NCBI GenBank assembly: GCA_011051825.1
Contig: DRKH01000263.1
Span: 1-8,182 of the forward strand
Direction: 5' to 3'
Source: Desulfobulbus sp.
Lineage (GTDB): Bacteria > Desulfobacterota > Desulfobulbia > Desulfobulbales > Desulfobulbaceae
Length of the DNA: 8,182 nucleotides
In this document: positions 1 through 5,971 of the stretch, in pieces
Layout of the letters: each line of letters starts with the position of its first letter
How positions within the stretch are numbered: position 1 is the first letter of the stretch
Notes under the pieces: model-generated
Databases searched by the model: none
The model's input: the letters and a program-made list of their open reading frames with translations, nothing else
Told to the model about the DNA's origin: nothing
Translations under genes and position numbers: made by a program

Positions 1-37
1 GCGATTGTCGGCAGAAACATCAATATGACGCATAATT

Positions 38-63
38 ATCGCCCGCGGGGCGGGCTCCTACGG
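38..63. repeat. Isolated REP-like palindrome (GTAGGAGC type)
   Basis: A GC-rich imperfect palindrome with core gcccgcggggcgggc is followed by TCCTACGG. Read on the minus strand it begins GTAGGAGCCCGC and ends GCGGGCGAT. This is the general layout of the GTAGGAGC...GCGAT REP elements well known in Pseudomonas. It is a different family from the CGTCATCCCCG palindromes further right. One copy only is seen here. Family assignment is by visual resemblance. Confidence 0.45.
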
Positions 64-97
64 TATTGTTATCCCCTGATATTATAGATAATTTGTG

Positions 98-178
98 TTA
101 GCTTGACGGCTATGGGGATCAGGGGTCAGCGGCTTTACAGGAAGAGGTCTCCCCTGACCCCTATAGCCGTCAAGCTAA
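98..178. repeat. Long imperfect inverted repeat (28-bp arms)
   Basis: The left arm starts TTAGCTTGACGGCTAT at 98 and the right arm ends with its exact complement at 178. Sixteen pairs are perfect, and about ten of the next twelve also pair (GGGGATCAGGGG against CCCCTGACCCCT), leaving a loop of about 25 nt. Neither side has a T-run, so this is not a standard intrinsic terminator. It could be a MITE-like relic, a cruciform or RNA-hairpin element, or the end of something lying to the left. No coding potential was seen. Confidence 0.6.
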
Positions 179-202
179 GGGAAATTTGTCATTGGCAGAA
201 AT

Positions 203-232
203 AAAAAAGGGTGGGCATTGCCCACCAAAAAA
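203..232 (-). terminator. Hairpin with flanking A/T tracts; possible minus-strand terminator
   Basis: An 8-bp perfect stem (ggtgggca / tgcccacc) with a one-base centre is flanked by six A's on each side. On the minus strand the hairpin is followed by a T-run, as an intrinsic terminator would be. However, no minus-strand gene lies to its right to be terminated. It may instead be a member of the GGTGGGC...GCCCACC class of dispersed palindromes; a related copy lies at 321-341. Confidence 0.35.
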
Positions 233-320
233 GCTGCTGAGCCCTGATGCACTCTACACTCTATATGTAGCAACGTCCTTCCGGCGAAGCAGCGGTTATT
301 GTAACCCATGACCTTCCTCT

Positions 321-341
321 GGTGGGCGGCGCTCACCCTAC
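321..341. repeat. Second GGTGGGC-type palindrome
   Basis: GGTGGGC-GGC-GCTCACC followed by CTAC is an imperfect 7-bp stem related to the hairpin at 203-232. On the minus strand it starts GTAGGGTGAGC, a form common among dispersed intergenic palindromes. It has no terminator T-run and no visible gene association. The remainder of 1-445 contains no convincing gene on either strand: open frames there are short, lack an RBS and run through palindromes. Confidence 0.4.
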
Positions 342-408
342 AAAAAACCTGGTTATCGCCCGAATGAAGGCTACGGAAACAGTTCCTAATGTATGCGCCA
401 TTCCACAT

Positions 409-439
409 CCCCAGCCCCTGGCCCCTAACCCCGAACCCC
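409..439 (-). promoter_or_regulatory. G-quadruplex motif next to the ABC operon start
   Basis: Five CCCC tracts are separated by 2-3 nt loops (AG, TGG, TAA, GAA) on the plus strand. The minus strand therefore has five GGGG tracts, comfortably above the four tracts needed for an intramolecular G-quadruplex. The last tract ends 6 nt before the ATG at 446. It occupies the place where a Shine-Dalgarno sequence would be, and none is visible. For the operon the G-rich strand is the template strand. A regulatory role is inference; the motif itself is plain in the sequence. Confidence 0.6.
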
Positions 440-445
440 TGATCA

Positions 446-1879
446 ATGATTTCACTGCAAAATATCCATAAAAAATTCGGCACGGTCAACGCCCTGCAGG
501 GGGTCAGTCTCACCGTTGAGCCGGGTTCGATCCACGGAATTATCGGTGAAAACGGGGCCGGGAAATCCACCCTGATGAAGATTCTGACCGGATTTATCAG
601 CCGAACCTCGGGCACGATCTCTTTTGAAAATCGGGCGGTGGACCTGCAGTCGCCCCAGGAAGCCAGGGATCTGGGAATCGGCATGCTTTACCAGGAACCG
701 CTGGATTTTCCGCAACTGAGCGTACTTGATAACTTTATAGCCGCAAGCGCAGACGGCAATCCAGGCAGACAGCGGCAGGTGCTGGCCCGACTCTGCAAAA
801 AATTCGGATTTGAACTTGACCCCGCAGCCCGCCAGGAAAAGCTCACGGTCGGCGAACGCCAGCAGGTCGAACTCATGCGGCTTATCCGCGACCAGTGCAA
901 GGTCCTGATTCTTGACGAGCCGACCACCGGTATCTCGGTGGCCCAGCAGGAACTCTTATTTGCAACCCTGGACAAGTTACGACGTGAGGGCACCGCTATT
1001 ATCCTGGTTTCCCATAAACTGGCTGAAATTCACAGCCTCTGCGACCGGGTGACCGTGCTCAGGCACGGCAAGCTTGCCGGTGAGCAGGAACGTCCCTTTG
1101 ATGAGGACGGCCTGCTCCAGGCCATGTTCGACACCCTGCCGAGCAAAACCTCACCTCCGCCGCAGAAAAAAACCGGCCCGTCAATTCTGACCATGGATCA
1201 GGTGGTGACCACCGCCGGCCGGGTCGGCCTTGACCGGATTTCCGTCAAAATCCACCAGGGCGAGATGATCGGTCTGGCCGGACTTGACGGATCCGGCCAG
1301 TCGGTGTTCCTGCAGATGGCCTATGGCCTGCTCAAACCGGAACAGGGCAGCATCACCAGTCCCCTGCACGAAGAGGACCTGGTGATGCGGGTCTTTCTGC
1401 CCGCCGACCGGTTGCGGGAAGGGCTTATTGCCGGGCTCTCGATCCGGGAACACCATCTGCTGGCCGGTGATACTTCTTTTCTGCTCACCGGTTCAAGCGG
1501 CCGGGCCAGGTCAAAGCAGGCCATCAACACCTTTTCCATCATCGGCAACACCGAAACAACGGCGGAAGGGCTGTCCGGCGGCAACCAGCAGCGTCTTCTG
1601 CTCTCGCTGATCCCGGAAGGGGCAAAACTTATCCTGCTTGAAAATCCCACCCGCGGCCTGGACGTACAGTCGGGCCAGTGGACCTGGCAGCACCTACGCG
1701 ACCGTCTGCCCGAAGACGGCGCCATTGTCTTTGCCTCGCCTGATCTTGAAGAAATCATGGAACAGGCCACCCGGGTGCTGGTGTTTTTCAACGGTCGGAT
1801 TATCCTCGACCGGCCCACCGATCAAACCAGTTATCAGGAAGTTTCCCGGGCCATTACCGGCCAGGTGGAACAGCCATGA
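446..1879 (+). CDS. ABC importer ATPase, fused double NBD (nucleoside/CUT2 type)
   Basis: This 477-residue cytoplasmic ATPase powers the importer formed with the two downstream permeases. It contains two ABC domains in tandem. Domain 1 is canonical in Walker A (GENGAGKST, 34-42), Q-loop (Q83), Walker B (VLILD then E158) and H-loop (H190), but its signature is LTVGERQQ (133-140). Domain 2 (about 247-477) has a canonical LSGGNQQ (376-382) but a degenerate nucleotide site: GLDGSGQS (279-286) lacks the lysine, ENP (399-401) replaces the usual DEP, and ASPD replaces the switch-histidine region. One composite site should therefore hydrolyse ATP and the other should not. That asymmetry is usual in the RbsA/YufO/NupA-like group, which runs nearer 500-510 residues, so this copy is slightly short. 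The ATG at 446 fits the conserved N-terminus but has no obvious RBS. The stop overlaps the next gene as ATGA. Substrate is probably a nucleoside or simple sugar; it cannot be told from sequence. Confidence 0.92.
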   Translation: MISLQNIHKKFGTVNALQGVSLTVEPGSIHGIIGENGAGKSTLMKILTGFISRTSGTISFENRAVDLQSPQEARDLGIGMLYQEPLDFPQLSVLDNFIAASADGNPGRQRQVLARLCKKFGFELDPAARQEKLTVGERQQVELMRLIRDQCKVLILDEPTTGISVAQQELLFATLDKLRREGTAIILVSHKLAEIHSLCDRVTVLRHGKLAGEQERPFDEDGLLQAMFDTLPSKTSPPPQKKTGPSILTMDQVVTTAGRVGLDRISVKIHQGEMIGLAGLDGSGQSVFLQMAYGLLKPEQGSITSPLHEEDLVMRVFLPADRLREGLIAGLSIREHHLLAGDTSFLLTGSSGRARSKQAINTFSIIGNTETTAEGLSGGNQQRLLLSLIPEGAKLILLENPTRGLDVQSGQWTWQHLRDRLPEDGAIVFASPDLEEIMEQATRVLVFFNGRIILDRPTDQTSYQEVSRAITGQVEQP

Positions 1880-2919
1880 ATATGCTTCCGACCTCCCGTA
1901 TTTCTTCAAACATCCTCCAGTTTTTCAGCATTATGGTCCTGGCCTCCGGTGCGGTCTGGCTGCTCCTCTTCCTGCTCGACCTCTCCCCCACCAGTATTGC
2001 CGGGGCAATGGCTGCGGGCTCGTTTACCTCCTGGCTCAAATTCAGTCAGATCCTCTCCATCTGGGTGCCGTTGCTGCTCTGCTCCTGCGGCCTGCTCTTT
2101 ACCTTTCAGGCCGGGCTGTGGAACATCGGTATCGAGGGCCAGGTGGTCATGGGCGCCATTGGAGCCACCATCCTGCTGCGACTGCCGGAAGGGGTGCTGC
2201 CGCCGACGCTCACCATAATCCTCTCCCTGACTGCAGCCTGCATCGGCGGCGGCCTGTGGGGTATTTTTGCCGGAGTGCTCAAAAACCGGGGCGGGGTCAA
2301 TGAGATTTTCGGTGGTCTGGGCCTGAACTTCGTAGCCCAGGGCATTATCCTCTATCTGATCTTCGGGCCCTGGAAACGGGACGGTATCGCCTCCATGAGC
2401 GGGACCGACATCTTTTCCCGCAACCTCTGGCTGACCACACCGACCGGCTGGCGGGTGGCACCGACAGCCCTTGGCCTTGCTATTTTTGTTTTCCTGCTCA
2501 GCTGGTTTCTCTTAAACCGGACCCGGTTCGGGCTCCGGGTCAAGGCAGTCGGCATCAATGCCAGGGCGGCCCGGCTCTTTCATATTAAACCCGAACGCTA
2601 CGGCCTGCTGGCCATTCTGGTCGGCGGGGCCATGGCCGGACTGGCCGGCGGAATCCAGGTCACCGGGGTCTATCATCGCCTGATCCCGGCGGTGTCCAGC
2701 GGTTACGGCTATCTGGGCCTGCTGGTTGTCATGCTGGCCAATTACAAAGCCCTGCCCGTTCCCCTGATCGCTCTGTTCTTTGCCTGGCTGGCGGCGGGTT
2801 CTATTCAGCTGCCGATCATGCTCCAGATTGATTCCTCGCTCTCCGGAGTCATTCAGGGCGCCTGCGTACTCAGCGCCCTGCTGGTGCACGGCCTGCGCCG
2901 GAAAAAGGGAGCGCGTTGA
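1876..2919 (+). CDS. ABC importer permease 1 (BPD_transp_2, YufP/NupB-like)
   Basis: A 347-residue very hydrophobic inner-membrane protein with many predicted helices (from about residue 16 to 340) and a basic C-terminal tail (RRKKGAR). The segment AGLWNIGIEGQ at 79-89 is the hallmark of the first permease of YufOPQ/NupABC-type nucleoside importers. GINARAARLFHIKPERYG around 225-243 is the likely cytoplasmic loop contacting the ATPase. It pairs with the following permease to form the transmembrane channel. Start ATG overlaps the ATPase stop by 4 nt (ATGA), with a modest SD-like AGGTGG upstream, indicating translational coupling. Specificity is inferred from family only; a simple-sugar substrate is also possible. 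Confidence 0.9.
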   Translation: MNMLPTSRISSNILQFFSIMVLASGAVWLLLFLLDLSPTSIAGAMAAGSFTSWLKFSQILSIWVPLLLCSCGLLFTFQAGLWNIGIEGQVVMGAIGATILLRLPEGVLPPTLTIILSLTAACIGGGLWGIFAGVLKNRGGVNEIFGGLGLNFVAQGIILYLIFGPWKRDGIASMSGTDIFSRNLWLTTPTGWRVAPTALGLAIFVFLLSWFLLNRTRFGLRVKAVGINARAARLFHIKPERYGLLAILVGGAMAGLAGGIQVTGVYHRLIPAVSSGYGYLGLLVVMLANYKALPVPLIALFFAWLAAGSIQLPIMLQIDSSLSGVIQGACVLSALLVHGLRRKKGAR

Positions 2920-3872
2920 TGGAAATTTCAATCGTCGTTCTGCTGGCTGGAATTGCCGCCACTGCCGCGCCCCTGGTGCTGGCAGCCCTTGGCGAGACCC
3001 TGAGCGAAAAAGCAGGAGTCATCAACCTGTCCCTGGACGGCACTATCCTGCTCTCGGCCATGACCGGTTTTGCCGTTGCTGCAAGATATGATTCCACTGT
3101 TGCAGGTTTCGGGGCTGCCGCCGCAACCGGCATGCTGGTCGCGCTGGTACTGGCGATTATCAGTATCTGGCTGGGCCAGTCCCAGGTGGCGGTCGGTTTT
3201 GCCCTCACCTTTCTCTGTCGGGACCTGGCCTACTTTCTCGGTGCCCCTTTTGCCCGAACACCAGGCCCACAACTCTCCGGGCTGCCGATCCCCCTGCTCT
3301 CCGATCTGCCCTTTTTCGGGCCGGTCCTGTTCAACCACTCTATAATCGTCTACTCCAGCTTTATTGCCATTCCCCTGCTCTGGTGGTTCATGTACCATAC
3401 GCCCCAGGGATTGATCATGCGCTGCGCCGGAGAAAATCCGGAGGGATGCTGGGCCCACGGCATCCGGCCCAGGGTTGTCCAGACCATCTATACCCTGGCC
3501 GGCGGGGCCATGGTCGGTCTGGCCGGAGCCGCCTTTTCTCTGGCCGTCAAACCGGGCTGGGGAAGGCCGCAGGGCTGTGAGGGTATCGGCTGGATCGCCC
3601 TTGCCCTGGTCATCTTCGGCGGCTGGCACCCCCTGCGGGTTGCCTTTGGCGCCTACCTCTTCGGCTTCCTGCAGATGCTGGGCATTCTCCTCCAGGACTC
3701 CTTTCCGGCCATCCCGGCCCAGATCTTCCAGGTGGCACCGTTTCCGCTGATGATCTTCACCCTGGTTGTGGTCCACCTCGGCAGAAACTCGAAAGGTAAA
3801 AAACTCTTTCTGCTCCGGCTCCTCAGCGGCAACCCGCCCGGGGGACTGGGAAAGAATTACAGGCCGTCGTGA
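2919..3872 (+). CDS. ABC importer permease 2 (BPD_transp_2, YufQ/NupC-like)
   Basis: A 317-residue hydrophobic inner-membrane permease, the second half of the channel. The N-terminal motif EKAGVINLSLDG (30-41) corresponds to the E-(R/K)-x-G-V-x-N-(I/L)-x-(L)-(E/D)-G stretch typical of YufQ-like permeases, here with LSLDG in place of the commoner IGLEG. A cytoplasmic loop around GENPEGCWAHGIRPRVVQ precedes a glycine-rich helix. I prefer the ATG at 2919, overlapping the previous stop by one base (TGATG), because an AAGGGA RBS sits about 9 nt upstream. A TTG at 2916 is an alternative adding one residue. The operon ends here: no binding-protein gene follows, and no clear terminator is visible. 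Confidence 0.9.
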   Translation: MEISIVVLLAGIAATAAPLVLAALGETLSEKAGVINLSLDGTILLSAMTGFAVAARYDSTVAGFGAAAATGMLVALVLAIISIWLGQSQVAVGFALTFLCRDLAYFLGAPFARTPGPQLSGLPIPLLSDLPFFGPVLFNHSIIVYSSFIAIPLLWWFMYHTPQGLIMRCAGENPEGCWAHGIRPRVVQTIYTLAGGAMVGLAGAAFSLAVKPGWGRPQGCEGIGWIALALVIFGGWHPLRVAFGAYLFGFLQMLGILLQDSFPAIPAQIFQVAPFPLMIFTLVVVHLGRNSKGKKLFLLRLLSGNPPGGLGKNYRPS

Positions 3873-4185
3873 GCCTGATAGTCAAAAAAAGAAACGAATC
3901 TTGTAATTCTACTTTGTCGCATTTCCCTTTTCCCCTCATCCCCGGCGGGGATAAACCGACTGTGGCGGCACGTTGTGCAGTCGGCAATTCCCTGTCCATT
4001 ACAGTAGGTTCCAGGTCAACATTGTCGGCACCGCTTGACAACCGGAAAAAGGGGGGGGCGAGCCTTATAATTCAAGACATGCCCCTTGCTCTACGTTGCA
4101 GAATTTCATTTGACCAACAAACAGTTAAAATTTATATTATGAAACATAAACTTTAATGTAAACGTTCACCAGCACCCCACCTTCG
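3873..4185. other. Non-coding gap between the ABC operon and REP array 1
   Basis: No credible gene was found. Visible content includes a lone REP-core palindrome, atccccggcggggat (3938-3952), and a 7-bp hairpin, CCGACTG/CAGTCGG (3956-3984), with a nested GCAC-GTT-GTGC. There is also a G8 tract (4051-4058) between a perfect TTGACA (4035) and a perfect TATAAT (4066) at non-standard spacing. AT content rises sharply after 4095. A frame opening at a GTG at 3869 runs through all of these and is judged spurious. Confidence 0.6.
4110..4138 (+). promoter_or_regulatory. Predicted sigma-70 promoter facing REP array 1
   Basis: TTGACC (4110-4115) and TATATT (4133-4138) are separated by exactly 17 bp in an AT-rich stretch. 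Each box matches five of six consensus bases. No ORF with an RBS follows before the REP array starting at 4186, so any transcript would be non-coding or read into the repeats. It may also be a relic promoter, or chance in AT-rich DNA. Confidence 0.4.
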
Positions 4186-4735
4186 CGTCATCCCCGAAGG
4201 TTGTTATCGGGGATCCAGGGTAGTAGTTTTCCGGGGTCAGTATCTTTCCTATACCTTGCCGGTGGGCCTGGATCCCCGCCTGCGCGGGGATGACGAGCAG
4301 GGAATACCCTTTGCTCAGACGTGCCCTTTTGCAGGACACCTGCCACCTTCACGTCATCCCCGAGGGTTGTTATCGGGGATCCAGGCTGGTGGTTCCGGGG
4401 CCAGTATGTTTCGTATATTTTGCCGGTGGCCCGGATCCCCGCCTACGCGGGGACGACGAACAGAGAATACCCCTTTTGCTCAGACGTGCCCTTTTGCAGG
4501 ACACCTGCCATCTTCCGTCATCCCCGAGTGCGGTTATCGGGGATCCAGGGTAGTAGTTCCGGGGCCAGTATTCTTCGTATACCTTACCGGTGGGGATGGA
4601 TCCCCGCCTGCGGGGGGATGACGAACAGGAAATACCCCTTTGCTCAGACGTACCCTTTGCAGGACATCTGCCATCTTCCCGTCATCCCCGAAGGTTGTTA
4701 TCGGGGATCCAGAGTAGTGGTTCCGGGGACAGTAT
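4186..4735. repeat. REP array 1: alternating CGTCATCCCCG palindromes
   Basis: Seven copies of a REP with arms CGTCATCCCCG and CGGGGATCCAGG alternate in orientation. Plus-oriented copies start at 4186, 4352, 4516 and 4680 (spacing 166, 164, 164); minus-oriented copies lie at 4267-4295, 4431-4458 and 4597-4623. The two orientations also differ internally: plus copies have a longer centre (GAAGGTTGTTAT or GAGTGCGGTTAT), minus copies a short GCCTGCG centre. Between them recur two conserved spacers, one around GTTCCGGGGCCAGTAT and one around TTGCTCAGACGTGCCC. The structure is a tandem ~164-bp BIME-like unit. Such REPs are typically mobilised by RAYT transposases, none of which is in the window. 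Open frames across it translate the palindrome and are not genes. Confidence 0.9.
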
Positions 4736-4808
4736 GTACATCTCCGGCATCCGTACAGGGATTGCATATCTTGTCCCAGCAACTCCGGAATGCTTTTCCG
4801 CCATTGCA

Positions 4809-4843
4809 TGCCATCCTGACAGAACAGTATGTCATTTTGACAT
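4809..4843 (+). promoter_or_regulatory. Tandem palindromic activator sites (UAS), copy 1
   Basis: A perfect palindrome ATGTCA-TTT-TGACAT occupies 4829-4843. A degenerate version, TGCCATCCTGACA, lies at 4809-4821, 10 of 13 bases identical to the strong site's core. The centres are 21 bp apart, two helical turns, so bound dimers would face the same side. The strong site is about 97 bp upstream of the predicted start of the sigma-54 promoter, a normal distance for an enhancer-binding activator. The core GT-N7-AC resembles that reported for NorR; activator identity is inference. Both sites are unchanged in cassette copy 2. Confidence 0.7.
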
Positions 4844-4906
4844 GGATTTTTCTCCTCTCCAACATCGCCCCCCTGTTTTCACCTGATATTATTAGATTTT
4901 TAAAAC

Positions 4907-4921
4907 TGGCACGGTCCTCGC
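4907..4921 (+). promoter_or_regulatory. Sigma-54 (RpoN) promoter, copy 1
   Basis: CTGGCAC-GGTCC-TCGCT matches the -24/-12 consensus TGGCAC-N5-TTGC with one mismatch (TTGC to TCGC). The invariant GG and GC are separated by the required 10 nt. Predicted start is near 4933, giving a ~58-nt leader to the ATG at 4991. The element is preserved in cassette copy 2. Confidence 0.8.
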
Positions 4922-4990
4922 TATAGAGAAGACAAACCACACACAAACAAACCAAACGATTTGATCAAAAAAAATATCAGGAGAAACGCC

Positions 4991-5200
4991 ATGACCGCTA
5001 CCAACACCATCGCAAAGACCAATACAAAAACTTCCGTTGATACCCGCGCAGAGGTTTCCCGCGGTGCAATGATTTCAATCAATACCGTCGGGGCGGTTAT
5101 CGGTCTGTGGGCGTTTGCAAGTCTGGTTGGCGGAATGGTTGCTGCTGGTGGCCCGGTTGCCCTGGCCAAGGCATGGTTCAGCGCGGTAGCAGGAATGTAA
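4991..5200 (+). CDS. Small one-helix membrane protein, copy 1 (function unknown)
   Basis: A 69-residue protein I do not recognise. Residues 1-20 are polar and rich in Thr, Asn and Lys (MTATNTIAKTNTKTSVDTR). Residues about 26-52 form one glycine/alanine-rich hydrophobic helix (AMISINTVGAVIGLWAFASL...), followed by GGP and an amphipathic C-terminal segment containing KAWFSAVAGM. It has no cleavable signal peptide or cysteine. A strong AGGAGA RBS sits 6 nt before the ATG; a longer frame from 4961 lacks such a site. Evidence for translation: compared with copy 2 there are 8 synonymous changes and a single replacement (V33 here, A33 there). It is a stand-alone unit with a sigma-54 promoter upstream and a terminator 33 nt after the stop. 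It could be a stress-induced membrane peptide, an accessory subunit of a larger membrane complex, or a toxin-like peptide; nothing in the sequence decides. Confidence 0.85.
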   Translation: MTATNTIAKTNTKTSVDTRAEVSRGAMISINTVGAVIGLWAFASLVGGMVAAGGPVALAKAWFSAVAGM

Positions 5201-5233
5201 AACGACGTAACAAAGAAAGACATTTCATACAGC

Positions 5234-5270
5234 AAAAAGAGACTGGGCCGGGCCCAGTCTCTTTTTTTTT
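5234..5270 (+). terminator. Intrinsic terminator of small gene copy 1
   Basis: A perfect 12-bp inverted repeat (AGAGACTGGGCC-G-GGCCCAGTCTCT) is followed by nine T's and preceded by five A's, extending the stem. The A-run gives a five-T tract on the other strand, so it may also stop leftward transcription. Conserved in copy 2. Confidence 0.95.
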
Positions 5271-5278
5271 GCACAGGA

Positions 5279-5840
5279 GAGTGCGGTTATCGGGGATCCA
5301 GGGTAGTGGTTCCGGGGCCAGTATGCTTCGTACACCTTGCCGGTTGGCCTGGATCCCCGCCTGCGCGGGGATGACAAGCAGGGAATACCCCCTTGCTCAG
5401 ACGTGCCCTTGCAGGACATCTGCCACCTTCCCGTCATCCCCGAAGGTTGTTATCGGGGATCCAGGGTAGTAGTTCCGGGGTCAGTATGCTTCGTACACCT
5501 TGCCGGTTGGCCTGGATCCCCGCCTGCGCGGGGATGACGAGCAGGGAAATACCCCTGCTCAGACATGCCCTTTACAGGACAGCTGCCACCTTCCCGTCAT
5601 CCCCGAGTGCGGTTATCGGGGATCCAGAGTGGTGGTTCCGGGGAGAGTATCCCTCCTACACGTTGCCGGTGGCCCTGGATCCCGCCTGCGCGAGGATGAC
5701 AAGAAGGAAATACCCCTTTTGCTCAGCCCTGCCCTTTGCAGAACACCTGCTATCTTCCCGTCATCCCCGAGTGCGGTTATCGGGGATCCAGGCTGGTAGT
5801 TCCGGGGCCAGTATGTACAGTTCCGGCAATCCACACAGGT
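5279..5840. repeat. REP array 2, beginning with a truncated REP
   Basis: Same ~164-bp unit as array 1. Full plus-oriented REPs start at 5432, 5595 and 5759; minus-oriented ones are at 5348-5376, 5511-5539 and 5674-5701. The first plus copy (5279-5302) is truncated: its left arm CGTCATCCCC is missing and the remaining GAGTGCGG... adjoins the end of cassette copy 1. Counting back 164-166 bp from 5432 puts its missing start near 5266-5268, inside the cassette terminator. After the last REP (5759-5792) the array runs on into a tail, GTATGTACAGTTCCGGCA, resembling the tails of arrays 1 and 3. Confidence 0.9.
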
Positions 5841-5901
5841 ATTCGCCCGATCCTCGCTGAACGATCAAGAACAGGGGGCAAAAGAGTTACATTCAATGCT
5901 A

Positions 5902-5930
5902 TTGACAAATCAAAGATTTTACCCTAACGT
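5902..5930 (+). promoter_or_regulatory. Possible promoter of the TetR-methyltransferase operon
   Basis: A perfect -35 TTGACA at 5902-5907 is followed after 17 bp by a weak -10, TAACGT (5925-5930). Just downstream lie short palindromic or repeated elements a TetR dimer could use (GTGA-ACATGC-TCAC at 5930-5943, and recurring TCAC words to about 5959). Autoregulation is typical of TetR proteins, but the operator is only suggested. The stretch 5841-5971 otherwise contains no gene. Confidence 0.4.
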
Positions 5931-5971
5931 GAACATGCTCACTGAGTAATCACTCTCACCGAAAGACTATT

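Larger units (their letters stand above)
4796..5277 (+). repeat. Cassette copy 1 (direct repeat of 7294-7777)
   Basis: A 482-bp segment repeated 2.5 kb downstream in the same orientation. By eye about 12 differences fall in the 195-bp upstream half and 9 in the 210-bp coding part. Identity starts at TTCCGCC and ends at GCACAGG immediately after the terminator T-run, so the repeated unit equals one full transcription unit. No terminal inverted repeats or target duplications were seen. Confidence 0.92.

Noticed and set aside
2928..3776. Long minus-strand open frame opposite permease 2
   Set aside because: It is a high-GC shadow of a clearly real membrane protein gene; its Gly/Asp/Gln-rich composition mirrors hydrophobic codons on the other strand.
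3869..4156. 95-codon frame starting at GTG directly after the last permease
   Set aside because: It has no RBS, runs through a REP core, a hairpin and a G8 tract, and has no domain-like composition.
4256..4926. Open frames of 87-201 codons across REP array 1 containing repeated DPRLRGDDEQ-like peptides
   Set aside because: They are translations of the REP palindrome in several frames at once. They have no RBS and no conserved single frame; the peptide is a familiar artefact of this repeat.
4961..4990. N-terminal extension of small gene copy 1 to the ATG at 4961
   Set aside because: The extension would translate through the AGGAGA RBS, and a one-base indel and in-frame changes in copy 2 show that it is not conserved. 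The ATG at 4991 has ideal RBS spacing in both copies.
4186..5840. Regular ~164-bp repeats considered as a CRISPR array
   Set aside because: The spacers are themselves conserved, the repeats are palindromic and alternate in orientation, and no cas genes are present. This is REP/BIME organisation.
5107..5927. Open frames of 63-155 codons across REP array 2
   Set aside because: Same artefact: parallel frames on both strands all encode the palindrome, and they run through the cassette terminator.
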